From contig PBMF01000013.1 of assembly GCA_002721995.1 (NCBI GenBank), forward strand, positions 1 through 39,186: a stretch of DNA of 39,186 bases, read 5' to 3'. Below the pieces are notes generated by a model. The model was not told the origin of the DNA. It did not search any database and saw only the letters and a list, made by a program, of their open reading frames with translations. This DNA is from Chloroflexota bacterium. GTDB lineage: Bacteria > Chloroflexota > Dehalococcoidia > Lucifugimonadales > UBA3495. The number at the start of each line of letters is the position of its first letter. The stretch's first letter is position 1. Positions 27,197 to 36,208 of the stretch are shown here, in pieces. The position numbers were made by a program, and so were the translations under genes.

Positions 27197-28696
27197 CTAG
27201 GGAATGATAGCCTTGCTGGCCGCTTCGATGGAGTCGATCAGGGGCTTGGGGTAGATGCCCAGCCAGATTATGGCGGCCATACCTGTCGTCAAGACTGAGA
27301 GCAGGGTCAAAGACGGCCATTTCGCCAAGTCGGGGTGTTCCTGCACCAAGTCTCCCCCGCCCTCGGTAATGGGCACCGGTTCGATGTACATCTGCCGCAT
27401 GACCTGCAGGTAGTAATACAGGGACACCAGACTGCTGAAGATGGCCAGGCCGGCCAGCCAGAGCAGGCCCTCGGTGGCCACTGCGGTGAACAGATAGAAC
27501 TTGATGGTGAACCCGGCGAAGATGGGCAGTCCCGCCAGGGAGAACAAGCCCATGGCCAGGGCTGCCGCCAGGAAGGGCTGATGGTCGGCCAGGCCGCCCA
27601 GGTCGGCGATCATCTCTTTGCCGGTCATGTTGAAGAAGGAGATGATGGCCGCGAACACCACAAGGTTGGTGATGGAGTAACCCACCAGGTAGAAGATCAC
27701 GCCGTTGGAAGCCAGGTCCGAACCCGTGGACAGGGCGGCGATACCGGCCAGGATAAATCCCACGTGCCCGATGCTGGAGTAAGCCAGCAGGCGTTTCAGG
27801 TTCTTTTGGGCCAGGGCCACCAGGTTACCCACCAGCATGGATGCCGCCGCCAAGACGGCAATCACCACCTGCCACTCTTCCCAGCGGTCGGCCGCGGGCA
27901 CAAAGCCCTCGGCGACCAATCGGAGTATCAAGGCGAAGGCCGCTGCCTTGGAGCCGATGGCCAGGTAGGCGGTGACGGGGTAGGGAGCGCCTTCGTAAAC
28001 ATCCGGTGCCCACATATGGAAGGGCACTGCGGAAACCTTGAACATCAGACCGACCAGAAGGAGCCCCACACCCACCCACAGAGCGGGGCTGACTTCCGAG
28101 ACAGTAGTCAGGGCGGCGGCTATATCGTCGAACTTGGTCACACCCAGGGTACTGTAGATCATGCTCAGGCCGTAGAGCAGGATGGCCGAGGACACGGCAC
28201 CGATGATGATGTATTTCAGGGCGCTCTCGTTGGAACGGGTGTCTCCCTTGGCGTAGGCGGCCAGTACGTAGAGGCTGAAGCTGAGCAGTTCCAGGGCGAT
28301 GTAGGCGGTCAACAACTCCCGCGACTGGGCCATCACGTTCATGCCCAAGATGGACAGCAGCAAGATGCCGTAGAACTCACCCTGGTGGTCCAACCGCTGC
28401 TTCACAAAATCGATGGAGCTGAGGATGATGAATATCCCCAGGCCGATGAAGAAGACCTTGAAGAAGAGGGCGAAGTCGTCCACCACCAGCAGGCCGTCGT
28501 AGAGCGTTTCCTGCTCGTCCCAGAGCATGACCAGGGACACGACTATCAGCGCGATCAGACCGGCTATGGACAGCCAGGGCAGTATCGTCTTCCGGTCCTC
28601 GGGAAGGAACAGGTCCACCACGAAGACCAGGAAGGCCAGTCCCGCCAAGGCGAACTCCGGCGTCAGCAGTTCCAGATTGTCTGTAAGACTATTCAC
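27197..28696 (-). CDS. nuoN: NADH-quinone oxidoreductase subunit N
   Basis: The protein is 499 aa with about 14 membrane helices. It is an antiporter-like, proton-translocating subunit of complex I; the family marker APDVYEGAPYPVTAYLAIGSKAAAFAL is near residue 225-250. The conserved membrane Glu and Lys residues of TM5, TM7 and TM8 appear in place by motif. GTG (28696-28694) is the start, 6 nt after the nuoM stop. It is the last gene of the nuo operon. Located in the cytoplasmic membrane, it forms part of the proton-pumping arm next to NuoM and NuoK. Confidence 0.95.
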   Translation of the reverse strand: MNSLTDNLELLTPEFALAGLAFLVFVVDLFLPEDRKTILPWLSIAGLIALIVVSLVMLWDEQETLYDGLLVVDDFALFFKVFFIGLGIFIILSSIDFVKQRLDHQGEFYGILLLSILGMNVMAQSRELLTAYIALELLSFSLYVLAAYAKGDTRSNESALKYIIIGAVSSAILLYGLSMIYSTLGVTKFDDIAAALTTVSEVSPALWVGVGLLLVGLMFKVSAVPFHMWAPDVYEGAPYPVTAYLAIGSKAAAFALILRLVAEGFVPAADRWEEWQVVIAVLAAASMLVGNLVALAQKNLKRLLAYSSIGHVGFILAGIAALSTGSDLASNGVIFYLVGYSITNLVVFAAIISFFNMTGKEMIADLGGLADHQPFLAAALAMGLFSLAGLPIFAGFTIKFYLFTAVATEGLLWLAGLAIFSSLVSLYYYLQVMRQMYIEPVPITEGGGDLVQEHPDLAKWPSLTLLSVLTTGMAAIIWLGIYPKPLIDSIEAASKAIIP

Positions 28697-28702
28697 TGCC
28701 GG

Positions 28703-30214
28703 TTACACCCCGGGTATGGTCTGGACACCCACGTTGATGACGCGCATCAACGGCTCGGGCCAGACTCCGACAAATATCAGGATGAAGACAAAGCTCAAGC
28801 CCACCGATTTCTCTACCGGACTGGCGTCGACGAGGCTCTCCCATTGGGAATCGGGCTCGCCCAGGAAGGTACGCGCCAAGAGACGAAGGATATATACCGC
28901 CGTTAGGGCCGCACCGATCACCGCGATGACCGCCATGGGCAAATAGGTACGGAAGGCGCCGGTGAACACCATGAACTCCGCCACGAACCCGCTCAGGCCA
29001 GGCAAGCCCAAAGACGCCAGACCGGCAATGGCGAAGAAGAAGGTGTTGACCGGCATGCGGCCGGCCAGTCCTTTCAACACCCCGATATCCCTGGTGTGCG
29101 CCTGGTGGTATATGGCCCCGACGAGTAGGAACATGAGCCCCGTCATTATGCCGTGGGAGAACATCTGTAATACCGCGCCGCCCATGCCGATGTTGTCCAG
29201 GGTGGCGATGCCGATCAATACGTAGCCCATATGGCTGACGCTGGAATAGCCGATTATGTATTTCAGGTCCTGCTGGGACATGGCTGACACGGCGCCGTAG
29301 ATGACGTTAACCGCACCCAGGCCGATCAGCACCGGCATCCAGTTCTCGGCCCCCTCGGGCAGCAGGAACATACCCACGCGGATGATGCCGTAGGCACCCA
29401 ACTTCATCAACACGCCAGCGTGGAGCATACTCACCGCCGTGGGCGCCGCAACGTGACCGTCGGGCGACCAGGTGTGGAAGGGCCACAGGCCGGCCAGAAC
29501 GCCGAATCCCACCATGAACAGCGGGAATACCAGGGTCTGGAAATCGCTGTCGAACTGCCCGGTCTGTGACAACACCGCCAGGCTCTGCAATGAGAATGTG
29601 GACACCCCGTTGTTGGAGGCCTCCACGTACACCGCCAGAATGCCGATCCAGACCAGGATGCTGCCTGCCACCAGGAACAGGATCAGTTTCATGGCCCCGT
29701 ATTCCTTGGTGCGGAGGAAGGTCCCGAAGTCGGTGCTGCTGCCCCAGACCCCGATCAGCAGGTACATGGGCAGCACGGCCAGCTCATAGAAGAAGAACAG
29801 GAAGAACAGGTCCCGGACGGCGAACACGCCGTAGACACCCGCGGCCAGGGCCAACAGCAACACGAAGAACTCGCGGGGCCGGTGGTGAATCGTCTGAGAG
29901 ATCAGCACGCCGCCGAAGAGCATGATGCCGTTCAGGAGCACCAGGGGCGCCGATATGCCGTCGATACCCATGGACAGGTTTATATCCAGCGGGCCGGGCA
30001 GCCACTCGTAGGTTCGGATGAACTGGAACCCGCCCAGGTCGTAGTCGTAACGGGCGAAAATCACCAGGGACAGGACCAGAGAGATTCCCGAGACGAAGAT
30101 GGCGAAATACCACGCTTCTTTTTTGTCCTGGGCCGGCATGAACATCATCAACAGCGCCCCCGCCAGGGGCACCAAGATGAGCAGCAGCAGCGCTACTTGG
30201 TCGAAATCGTTCAT
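28703..30214 (-). CDS. nuoM: NADH-quinone oxidoreductase subunit M
   Basis: The protein is 503 aa with about 14 membrane helices. HTWSPDGHVAAPTAVSMLHAGVLMKLGAYGI is the antiporter-like signature with the Lys of the proton channel, and FFYELAVLPMYLLIGVWG carries the TM5 Glu. ATG at 30214 was used. It is a proton-translocating subunit of the complex I membrane arm, located between NuoL and NuoN in the usual arm order. It begins about 50 nt after the nuoL stop, the widest gap in the operon. Confidence 0.96.
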   Translation of the reverse strand: MNDFDQVALLLLILVPLAGALLMMFMPAQDKKEAWYFAIFVSGISLVLSLVIFARYDYDLGGFQFIRTYEWLPGPLDINLSMGIDGISAPLVLLNGIMLFGGVLISQTIHHRPREFFVLLLALAAGVYGVFAVRDLFFLFFFYELAVLPMYLLIGVWGSSTDFGTFLRTKEYGAMKLILFLVAGSILVWIGILAVYVEASNNGVSTFSLQSLAVLSQTGQFDSDFQTLVFPLFMVGFGVLAGLWPFHTWSPDGHVAAPTAVSMLHAGVLMKLGAYGIIRVGMFLLPEGAENWMPVLIGLGAVNVIYGAVSAMSQQDLKYIIGYSSVSHMGYVLIGIATLDNIGMGGAVLQMFSHGIMTGLMFLLVGAIYHQAHTRDIGVLKGLAGRMPVNTFFFAIAGLASLGLPGLSGFVAEFMVFTGAFRTYLPMAVIAVIGAALTAVYILRLLARTFLGEPDSQWESLVDASPVEKSVGLSFVFILIFVGVWPEPLMRVINVGVQTIPGV

Positions 30215-30264
30215 GACAGGCCGCCCCAGGTATCAGAGGCGATGATGAAGAATATGGCGGCCAT

Positions 30265-32184
30265 CTACACCGTCCTCAACCAGACAAAGAGGCTCAGTCC
30301 GATGGTCCCCAGCGCCATACCCAACGCGTAGGTGTAGACGTGGCCGGTGACGTGGACACGCATCTTGATGCCCACTTCCCGCACCACATCGGCCGGACCG
30401 TTCACCATGATGTCGTTAACGATGGCCCGGTCGAAGAAGGCGATGAACGCCGAGACAACCAGAACGATGCGGTCGATCACCCATTGGTAGACCTCATCGA
30501 AGTAGTACTTGTTCTCAATGATGTCCAAGAACCAGGCGAACCGCGACCGCATGCCCTCCAGGGATATGCTCCCTTTGGCGTAGACCAGATAGGTGAAGAT
30601 GAAGGCCGCCACCGCCAACACGATGGATACGGCGCCGATCCAGTACTTGAAGTGGAACCCCTCCGCGTGTCCGAAGAACACAAACGTCCCGATGCCGCCA
30701 AAATCACCCGGCCAGTTGAAGCTGATGAACCCGAAGCCCAGGGCCAGGACGGCCAACAGCCCCATGGGGAACACCATGCCGATGGGCGACTCGTGTGCGT
30801 GGCTGTTCTGGTCCTTCAACCGGCCGAAGAACACCACAAACATGGCCCGGCCCATGTACAGTGCGCTGAGAAGAGCCGTGAACAACGCCAATATGATGAA
30901 GGCGGCGTTCCTGTGGTCGTTCACCGCCAAGAGAATCTCGTCCTTACTCCAGAAGCCGGCCAGGATAGGTATGCCGCCCAGGGACAGTGCCCCGATGGAG
31001 AATACCAGCGCCGTCCAGGGCATGACTTTTCTCAGGCCGCCCATCTCACCCGTTTCCTGGAACTCGGTGCTATGGAGGACACTCCCGGCCCCGAGGAACA
31101 GCAAGGCCTTGGAGAAGCCGTGGGCCATCAGGTGGAACACGGCGGCCGTATAGCCAAAGGCGCCAAGGGATAGCATCATCAGGCCCAGATGGCTGATGGT
31201 GGAATAGGCAAGTATACGTTTCAGGTCCGTTGCCACCAGGGCGATGGAGGCCGACATCAACGCCGTTACCAGACCCACGATGGCGACTATCAAGAGCGGG
31301 TCCGCGTCGTAGGCCGAGAATATGGGAAAGGCGCGGGCAACCAGGTAGACCCCGGCCACCACCATGGTCGCCGCGTGTATCAGCGCGCTGACGGGCGTGG
31401 GGCCTTCCATGGCATCGGGCAGCCAGACGTGGAAGGGGATCTGGGCCGACTTGCCCATGGCTCCCAGGAACAGCAGGATGGCCGAAGCCGTGGCAACACC
31501 CTCGCTCATGGCGCCGGTCCGGACGGCCTCGAAGGCATCCAGCATGCTGAAACTTCCCACGTCGCGCCAGATGAGCAGGATACCCACCAGCAGGCCCACG
31601 TCGCCGATCCTGGTGACAATGAACGCTTTCTTGGCCGCTTCCCTTGGTTCAGGGCGTTCGTGCCAGAAGCCAATCAGCAGATAGGAACAGATGCCAACGA
31701 GCTCCCAAGCCACGTAGAGTAGCAGGAAGTTGTCGGCCAACACCAGGGTCAGCATGGATGCGGCGAACAGGGAATGGACGGCGAAGTACCAGCCGAATTT
31801 CGGGTCGCCCTCCATGTAGACCATGGAGTAGATCTGGACCATCAGGGCCACGAAGGTCACCAGGCCCAGCATCACGATGGTCAGCGGGTCAATGAGGATG
31901 CCCCAGTGGAGCACGGTGCTGCCGACGTCTCCCAGGAGTCCGGCGTTGAACCACTCGCGCTCGTAATCGCAGGTCAGCACTCCGGTGCTCTCACTGATGA
32001 AGCAGCCTTTGGTGGCGGCGTCAGCTCCCAGCCAGGAACTTAGGATGAACCAGAAGACCACAAACCCGGCGCCGATGGCCAATATGGACAGCCACGACCC
32101 CTTCTCCGGAAGGAAGCGGCCGAAGACCACTATCACCGGCGCAGCGGCGAAGCAAAAAACAGGTATGAGCCAGGCCCACTCCAT
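30265..32184 (-). CDS. nuoL: NADH-quinone oxidoreductase subunit L
   Basis: The protein is 639 aa. The central Proton_antipo_M region has PFHVWLPDAMEGPTPVSALIHAATMVVAGVYL and a TM5 Glu in LLYVAWELVGICSYLLIGFW. An extra C-terminal extension with the lateral helix and a last membrane helix explains the length beyond NuoM and NuoN. NuoL is the distal proton-pumping subunit of the complex I membrane arm. ATG at 32184 follows the nuoK stop by 7 nt. All features are ordinary for the family. Confidence 0.97.
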   Translation of the reverse strand: MEWAWLIPVFCFAAAPVIVVFGRFLPEKGSWLSILAIGAGFVVFWFILSSWLGADAATKGCFISESTGVLTCDYEREWFNAGLLGDVGSTVLHWGILIDPLTIVMLGLVTFVALMVQIYSMVYMEGDPKFGWYFAVHSLFAASMLTLVLADNFLLLYVAWELVGICSYLLIGFWHERPEPREAAKKAFIVTRIGDVGLLVGILLIWRDVGSFSMLDAFEAVRTGAMSEGVATASAILLFLGAMGKSAQIPFHVWLPDAMEGPTPVSALIHAATMVVAGVYLVARAFPIFSAYDADPLLIVAIVGLVTALMSASIALVATDLKRILAYSTISHLGLMMLSLGAFGYTAAVFHLMAHGFSKALLFLGAGSVLHSTEFQETGEMGGLRKVMPWTALVFSIGALSLGGIPILAGFWSKDEILLAVNDHRNAAFIILALFTALLSALYMGRAMFVVFFGRLKDQNSHAHESPIGMVFPMGLLAVLALGFGFISFNWPGDFGGIGTFVFFGHAEGFHFKYWIGAVSIVLAVAAFIFTYLVYAKGSISLEGMRSRFAWFLDIIENKYYFDEVYQWVIDRIVLVVSAFIAFFDRAIVNDIMVNGPADVVREVGIKMRVHVTGHVYTYALGMALGTIGLSLFVWLRTV

Positions 32185-32191
32185 CAGTGGC

Positions 32192-32512
32192 TCACCATTT
32201 CATCAGATCGATTTCATCGACGTTGACCGTGGACTTGTTGCGGAACATGCGCAGGATGATGGCCAGGGCCAGGCCCACCTCCGCTGCAGCCACCGTGATG
32301 ATGAAGATGGCGATCAACTGGCCGTCGAAGTTGGAGAAACTGCCGATACCTTCCATGTGGGAGGCGGCGGCGATGAGGTTGATGTTCACGGCGTTCAACA
32401 TCAGCTCGATGGACATGATGATGAGCACCGCCGAGCGGCGGGCCATAACGCCGTAGATGCCGATAACAAATAGGGCGGCGCTGAGGAACTGGAACCAGAC
32501 GAGATCGACCAT
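32192..32512 (-). CDS. nuoK: NADH-quinone oxidoreductase subunit K
   Basis: The protein is 106 aa with three membrane helices. MSIELMLNAVNINLIAAA carries the conserved Glu of helix 2, and FIITVAAAEVGLALAIIL the Glu of helix 3; both belong to the proton path near NuoJ and NuoN (MrpC homologue). It is 3 nt behind nuoJ and 7 nt before nuoL. ATG at 32512. Confidence 0.96.
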   Translation of the reverse strand: MVDLVWFQFLSAALFVIGIYGVMARRSAVLIIMSIELMLNAVNINLIAAASHMEGIGSFSNFDGQLIAIFIITVAAAEVGLALAIILRMFRNKSTVNVDEIDLMKW

Positions 32513-32515
32513 TGG

Positions 32516-33022
32516 CTAGCTGTCTCCCCCCCCGGAACCGGTGCCGTCGTCCGAACGGGCGATGATGATCGCCCCGATCAAAGCGACCAAAAGAACGAGG
32601 GAAGCGATTTCAAAGGGGACTGCCCAGGTAGTGAAGAGGGACTCGCCGATGCCCGTGAAAGATGCGCTCTGGGCCTCGGTGCCCTCCAATGAATCGATGG
32701 CGAAGGCCGGGACCAGCACACCCATCAGGGCCAGGGCTGCGATGGCTGCCAAGGGCCACTGTTTGTTGTCGGCTATGCGTGGGTATTCATCTGTCCGCGT
32801 CAGCATGATGGCGAACAAGAGGACGATGATGATCGCGCCCCCGTATATCAACACCTGGACCAGGGCCAGGAACTCAGCAAACAGTACCAGATAGATTCCC
32901 GCCACCGCCACCAGGGACACCAACAGCGACAGGGCCGCGTGCACCACGTTGCGTGTCACCACCACACCCAGTCCACCGCCGATGGCCAAGACGGCCAACA
33001 GTATGAAAACAAACCAGGCCAT
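32516..33022 (-). CDS. nuoJ: NADH-quinone oxidoreductase subunit J
   Basis: The protein is 168 aa with five membrane helices. LFAEFLALVQVLIYGGAIIIVLLFAIML is the signature third helix (the conserved pi-bulge helix) of NuoJ. The subunit joins the quinone-site module to the antiporter-like subunits. The C-terminus ends in a Gly/Ser/Asp-rich tail. ATG at 33022 immediately follows the nuoI stop (no gap). Confidence 0.94.
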   Translation of the reverse strand: MAWFVFILLAVLAIGGGLGVVVTRNVVHAALSLLVSLVAVAGIYLVLFAEFLALVQVLIYGGAIIIVLLFAIMLTRTDEYPRIADNKQWPLAAIAALALMGVLVPAFAIDSLEGTEAQSASFTGIGESLFTTWAVPFEIASLVLLVALIGAIIIARSDDGTGSGGGDS

Positions 33023-33568
33023 CTACTGGGACTCACCCTCCCCGCTTCCAGCCGCCGCTGGCTTGACCCGTTTGGTGGGGGGAATCCAGTCAGTGGCCTT
33101 CTGGTGCTTGTGGCCGATCTCCAAAAGCGCCGGCAGGTCCACACGGTCTCCGTTGCGGTTGTAAGTGCTCATTTCGTGCTCATGGGTCATGACTATGGCA
33201 TCGAAATTACACACCTCGACGCAGATCCCGCAAAGTATACACCGGTTCAGATTGATCTCGAATGTGTCCACGATCTTTCTTCGGGTGCTTTTCTCCTCGG
33301 CGAAGAGGGGGTTGTCCTTCATGACCGCCGACATACACTGGGTCGGGCAGCCCCGGATGCAGACCATGCAACTGGTGCAGAAGGGCTCGCCGACCTCATC
33401 GTCCCAGGTGAGGGCGGGAAAGCCCATGAAACGGTCCTTCACCGGCGTGGGTTCGGCCTGATGTTTCAACAGATTCCCCGCAGCCGGGTATTGGCGTGTG
33501 ACCGGCTGTCGCAGTCCGTTCATGGTTGATAGCAGCGTGATCGCCAACCCTTTTAGACCGTTAAACAT
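33023..33568 (-). CDS. nuoI: NADH-quinone oxidoreductase subunit I (2x[4Fe-4S])
   Basis: The protein is 181 aa. The first cluster motif is CTSCMVCIRGCP, followed by further Cys; the second is CILCGICVEVCNFDAIVMTHEHE, with Asn instead of Pro after the fourth Cys. That is still a full C-x2-C-x2-C-x3-C set. It carries clusters N6a and N6b between the electron-input side and NuoB. The N-terminus (MFNGLKGLAITLL) is the amphipathic membrane-lying helix. ATG at 33568 shares its first base with the nuoH TGA, and GGAGG is 6 nt upstream inside nuoH. The C-terminal ~25 residues are Lys/Gly/Glu-rich and unstructured. Confidence 0.96.
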   Translation of the reverse strand: MFNGLKGLAITLLSTMNGLRQPVTRQYPAAGNLLKHQAEPTPVKDRFMGFPALTWDDEVGEPFCTSCMVCIRGCPTQCMSAVMKDNPLFAEEKSTRRKIVDTFEINLNRCILCGICVEVCNFDAIVMTHEHEMSTYNRNGDRVDLPALLEIGHKHQKATDWIPPTKRVKPAAAGSGEGESQ

Positions 33569-34725
33569 CAGTTGCCTCCCGCCGGGAACTGGGCGGACCT
33601 TCTCTGGGCTTCCAGGGCTTCCTGTCTGGCGCGGACCTCCGCGACCAGCCGGGATGGCCCGGTCATCCTTTTGTAGATCAGGTAACCAACCACGGCCAAC
33701 CCACCGGAGGACATGAGGGTCAGCGACCAGGCCGGCCATTCGTAGAACTGGTAGATGGCGGTCATAACCACCGTCAGGAAGGACATGGGCACCATGACCT
33801 TCCAGGCGAAGGCCATCAGTTGGTCGATACGCAGTCTGGGGAAGGTGCCGCGCACCCAGAAGATCACCATTATCACGGCGTAGACCTTGCCCAGGAACCA
33901 GATGATACCCCAGTCTCCCGACAACCCCGGCCCGGACCAACCGCCGAAGAACAGGATCACGGTCAGGGCGGCGATGGCGAAGGTGTTTATGTACTCGGCC
34001 AGGAAGAATACCGACCAGTGGGCGCCACTGTATTCCACAAAGGGCCCGCCGACGATCTCAGACTCGGCGAAGTAGATGTCGAAGGGTGTCCGGCCGACCT
34101 CGGCCAGTCCGGCGATGAAGAAGAGCACCAGCCCCAGCGGCTGCACCAACAGGAATATGTAGTCGTCCTGCTCGGCCACTATCTCCCGCATGTCCAAGGA
34201 CTGGGCCAGCATGGCCACGGAGATGGCCACCATGATGATGGGTATCTCATAGCTGATGAGCTGGGCCGCGGCCCTGAGCCCGCCTAGGGTCCCGTACTTG
34301 TTGGCCGAGCCCCAACCAGCCAACACCAAGCCCAGGATTCCGATCACCGAAAAAGCGATGATGTAGAACAGGCCCAGGTCCAAGTTTTGAATCACGGCGT
34401 CGTGGGCACCGGGGATGGTCACCCAGATCATGAAAGCCGAAACGACTACGATTATGGGCGCAGCCCAGAAGATGGCCTTGTCCGAGGACGCCGGGATGAT
34501 GTCTTCCTTGAGGATAAGTTTCAGGGCGTCGGCCACCGGCTGTATCAGGCCCATTGGGCCGGTGCGTGTGGGACCAAGGCGCAACTGGAGCCGGGCCAAC
34601 ACCTTGCGCTCCAGCCAGGTGAGGGAAAGCACCACACCGGAGAGGATGGTGAATAGCAGCAGCAGGCCGATCACCAGCCAGATAAAGTCGGACAGGGCGA
34701 TGGTAAGCAGCAGTGTTTCCGGCAT
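33568..34725 (-). CDS. nuoH: NADH-quinone oxidoreductase subunit H
   Basis: The protein is 385 aa with eight membrane helices. It has WLERKVLARLQLRLGPTRTGPMGLIQPVADALKLILKEDIIP (55-95) and AESEIVGGPFVEYSGAHWSVFFLAEY, both diagnostic. NuoH forms the quinone-binding chamber with NuoB and NuoD and links redox to pumping. ATG at 34725 shares a base with the nuoD TGA. The C-terminus extends ~35 residues beyond the last membrane helix with Arg/Glu/Gln-rich sequence. No oddity otherwise. Confidence 0.96.
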   Translation of the reverse strand: MPETLLLTIALSDFIWLVIGLLLLFTILSGVVLSLTWLERKVLARLQLRLGPTRTGPMGLIQPVADALKLILKEDIIPASSDKAIFWAAPIIVVVSAFMIWVTIPGAHDAVIQNLDLGLFYIIAFSVIGILGLVLAGWGSANKYGTLGGLRAAAQLISYEIPIIMVAISVAMLAQSLDMREIVAEQDDYIFLLVQPLGLVLFFIAGLAEVGRTPFDIYFAESEIVGGPFVEYSGAHWSVFFLAEYINTFAIAALTVILFFGGWSGPGLSGDWGIIWFLGKVYAVIMVIFWVRGTFPRLRIDQLMAFAWKVMVPMSFLTVVMTAIYQFYEWPAWSLTLMSSGGLAVVGYLIYKRMTGPSRLVAEVRARQEALEAQRRSAQFPAGGN

Positions 34726-35855
34726 CAGCGGTCCACCTCGCCCAAAACGATGTCCAACGCGCCCAGAATCACGACGGAGTCGGCGATCCAAGCGTCCTTC
34801 AACATGTGTTTCAACGACGACAGGTTACAGAAGGACGGGGGACGGACTTTGACCCGGTACGGGCGGTCAGAGCCGTCGCTGATGAGGTGCACACCGATCT
34901 CGCCCCGGGGGTTCTCGGCCCTTACATAGACCTCACCGGCGGGGGGCCGGAGCAGCCGGCGTCCCAGGGAGGACTCGACGCTGCCTTCGGGGAGTTGGTC
35001 CAATGCCTGCTCAACAATGCGGATGGACTGGTAGACCTCCTGCACCCGCAGGTAGTAGCGGTCCCAACAGTCGCCGTCCAGGCCGATGGGCACGTCGAAA
35101 TCGAACCGGTCATATACGGAATACGGCGCGGCCTTTCGAACGTCGTAGTCAACGCCCGAAGCCCGCAGGCAGGGGCCGGTTAGCCCGTAATCGATGGCAT
35201 CCTCGGCGGACATTATCGCGATGCCCTTTAGACGGGCCAGAAATATCTCATTGAAGCTGAGCAGTCGGTCCGACTCTTCGGTATCCGCCTTGACCAGTTC
35301 CAGAATCTCCCGCACCTGCTGGACAAAGTCCTCGGGCACGTCCTCTTTCAGACCCCCGAAGCGGAAGTAGTTGTGCATCATCCGGGCCCCGGACACGGCC
35401 TCAAACAAGCCCTGGATGCGCTCCCTACCCCGGAAGCAAAACATTGACGGCGTCATGGCCCCGGCATCCAAGCCCATGGTGGCAATGAAGAGCATGTGAC
35501 TGGCGATGCGGTTCAGTTCGCAGAGGATGACCCGGATGTATTCGGAGCGTTCCGAGACCTCAAGGTCCATCAACTTTTCCACGGCCCGGCAGTAGACCTG
35601 CTCGTTGTTGAAATTGGCGATGTAGTCCATACGGTCGAACAGTGTGATCACCTGGTTGTACTGCTCGCCCTCGCACAACTTCTCCGAGCCCCGGTGCAAG
35701 TAGCCGATGTGGGGTTCCACATCCACGATCTTTTCGCCGTCCACCCACAGCACCATGCGGAAGACGCCATGGGTCGAGGGGTGCTGCGGTCCCATGTTCA
35801 GCAGCATCTCGATGGGCTCCCCCTGGGGAGTCGTTGGTTTTGAGACTTGGGCCAT
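34725..35855 (-). CDS. nuoD: NADH-quinone oxidoreductase subunit D
   Basis: The protein is 376 aa, the 49-kDa subunit related to [NiFe]-hydrogenase large subunits. It has GPQHPSTHGVFR and YLHRGSEKL in the N-terminal quarter, which supply the quinone-site His and Tyr, and RGEIGVHLISDGSDRPYRVKVRPPSF near the C-terminus. The hydrogenase metal Cys residues are absent, as expected. NuoD is a separate gene from nuoC here, with two small HicB-like genes between them. ATG at 35855, 2 nt after the upstream small gene. Confidence 0.97.
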   Translation of the reverse strand: MAQVSKPTTPQGEPIEMLLNMGPQHPSTHGVFRMVLWVDGEKIVDVEPHIGYLHRGSEKLCEGEQYNQVITLFDRMDYIANFNNEQVYCRAVEKLMDLEVSERSEYIRVILCELNRIASHMLFIATMGLDAGAMTPSMFCFRGRERIQGLFEAVSGARMMHNYFRFGGLKEDVPEDFVQQVREILELVKADTEESDRLLSFNEIFLARLKGIAIMSAEDAIDYGLTGPCLRASGVDYDVRKAAPYSVYDRFDFDVPIGLDGDCWDRYYLRVQEVYQSIRIVEQALDQLPEGSVESSLGRRLLRPPAGEVYVRAENPRGEIGVHLISDGSDRPYRVKVRPPSFCNLSSLKHMLKDAWIADSVVILGALDIVLGEVDR

Positions 35856-35857
35856 AT

Positions 35858-36208
35858 CTATTCCGGTTCTTCGCCGAAGTCGGCCTCGGACGGTGTGCCG
35901 ATGAACCTGATCTTGGGGTCCCCAGCCGGTTCAACTTCGTTGCTCATCCAAAGCTCTCCGGTGAAGTAGAACCCAGCCTCGATCAGCGTGTCGTCCAAGA
36001 TATTCATTTTTTCGCAGTCTTCCAGATATTCCGCCACCTGGCGGCGCAGGGCCTTCTTGGCGTCTTCCGCCGTATCCCCGAAGCCGGTCATCACCAGTTC
36101 CGGACACACCGCCTCAAACCCGCTGCCAAGCTTGGTCTCAATGATCTGGTAGACGATGCGGTCGAAGGGCAGGTCCTTCCCAGCGCCCTTGGGCTTCTTG
36201 GCCACCAT
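35858..36208 (-). CDS. HicB/UPF0150-like small protein inside the nuo operon
   Basis: The protein is 116 aa. Residues ~18-68 follow the HicB-like (UPF0150) pattern: a beta strand YQIIETKLGSGFEAVCPEL, then VMTGFGDTAEDAKKALRRQVAEYLEDCEKM, i.e. Gly-x-Gly-x-Thr-x-Glu-x-Ala and a long helix. The C-terminal ~45 residues (GFYFTGELWMSNEVEPAGDPKIRF...) are an acidic extension without a recognisable DNA-binding domain. HicB is usually the antitoxin of HicA, but no hicA is nearby. ATG at 36208 shares one base with the TGA of the preceding small gene, and a TTG one codon earlier is in frame. It ends 2 nt before nuoD. Coexpression with complex I is near certain; function unknown. Confidence 0.75.
   Translation of the reverse strand: MVAKKPKGAGKDLPFDRIVYQIIETKLGSGFEAVCPELVMTGFGDTAEDAKKALRRQVAEYLEDCEKMNILDDTLIEAGFYFTGELWMSNEVEPAGDPKIRFIGTPSEADFGEEPE

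Noticed and set aside
27335-28906. A 523-codon open frame antisense to nuoN
   Set aside because: It is a composition shadow: Gln/His/Gly/Asp-rich without domains, exactly opposite a strongly conserved membrane protein gene.
33569-33940. An N-terminal extension of NuoI of 124 residues
   Set aside because: The extension overlaps nuoH in another frame and has no family similarity; ATG at 33568 with GGAGG upstream gives the normal NuoI length.
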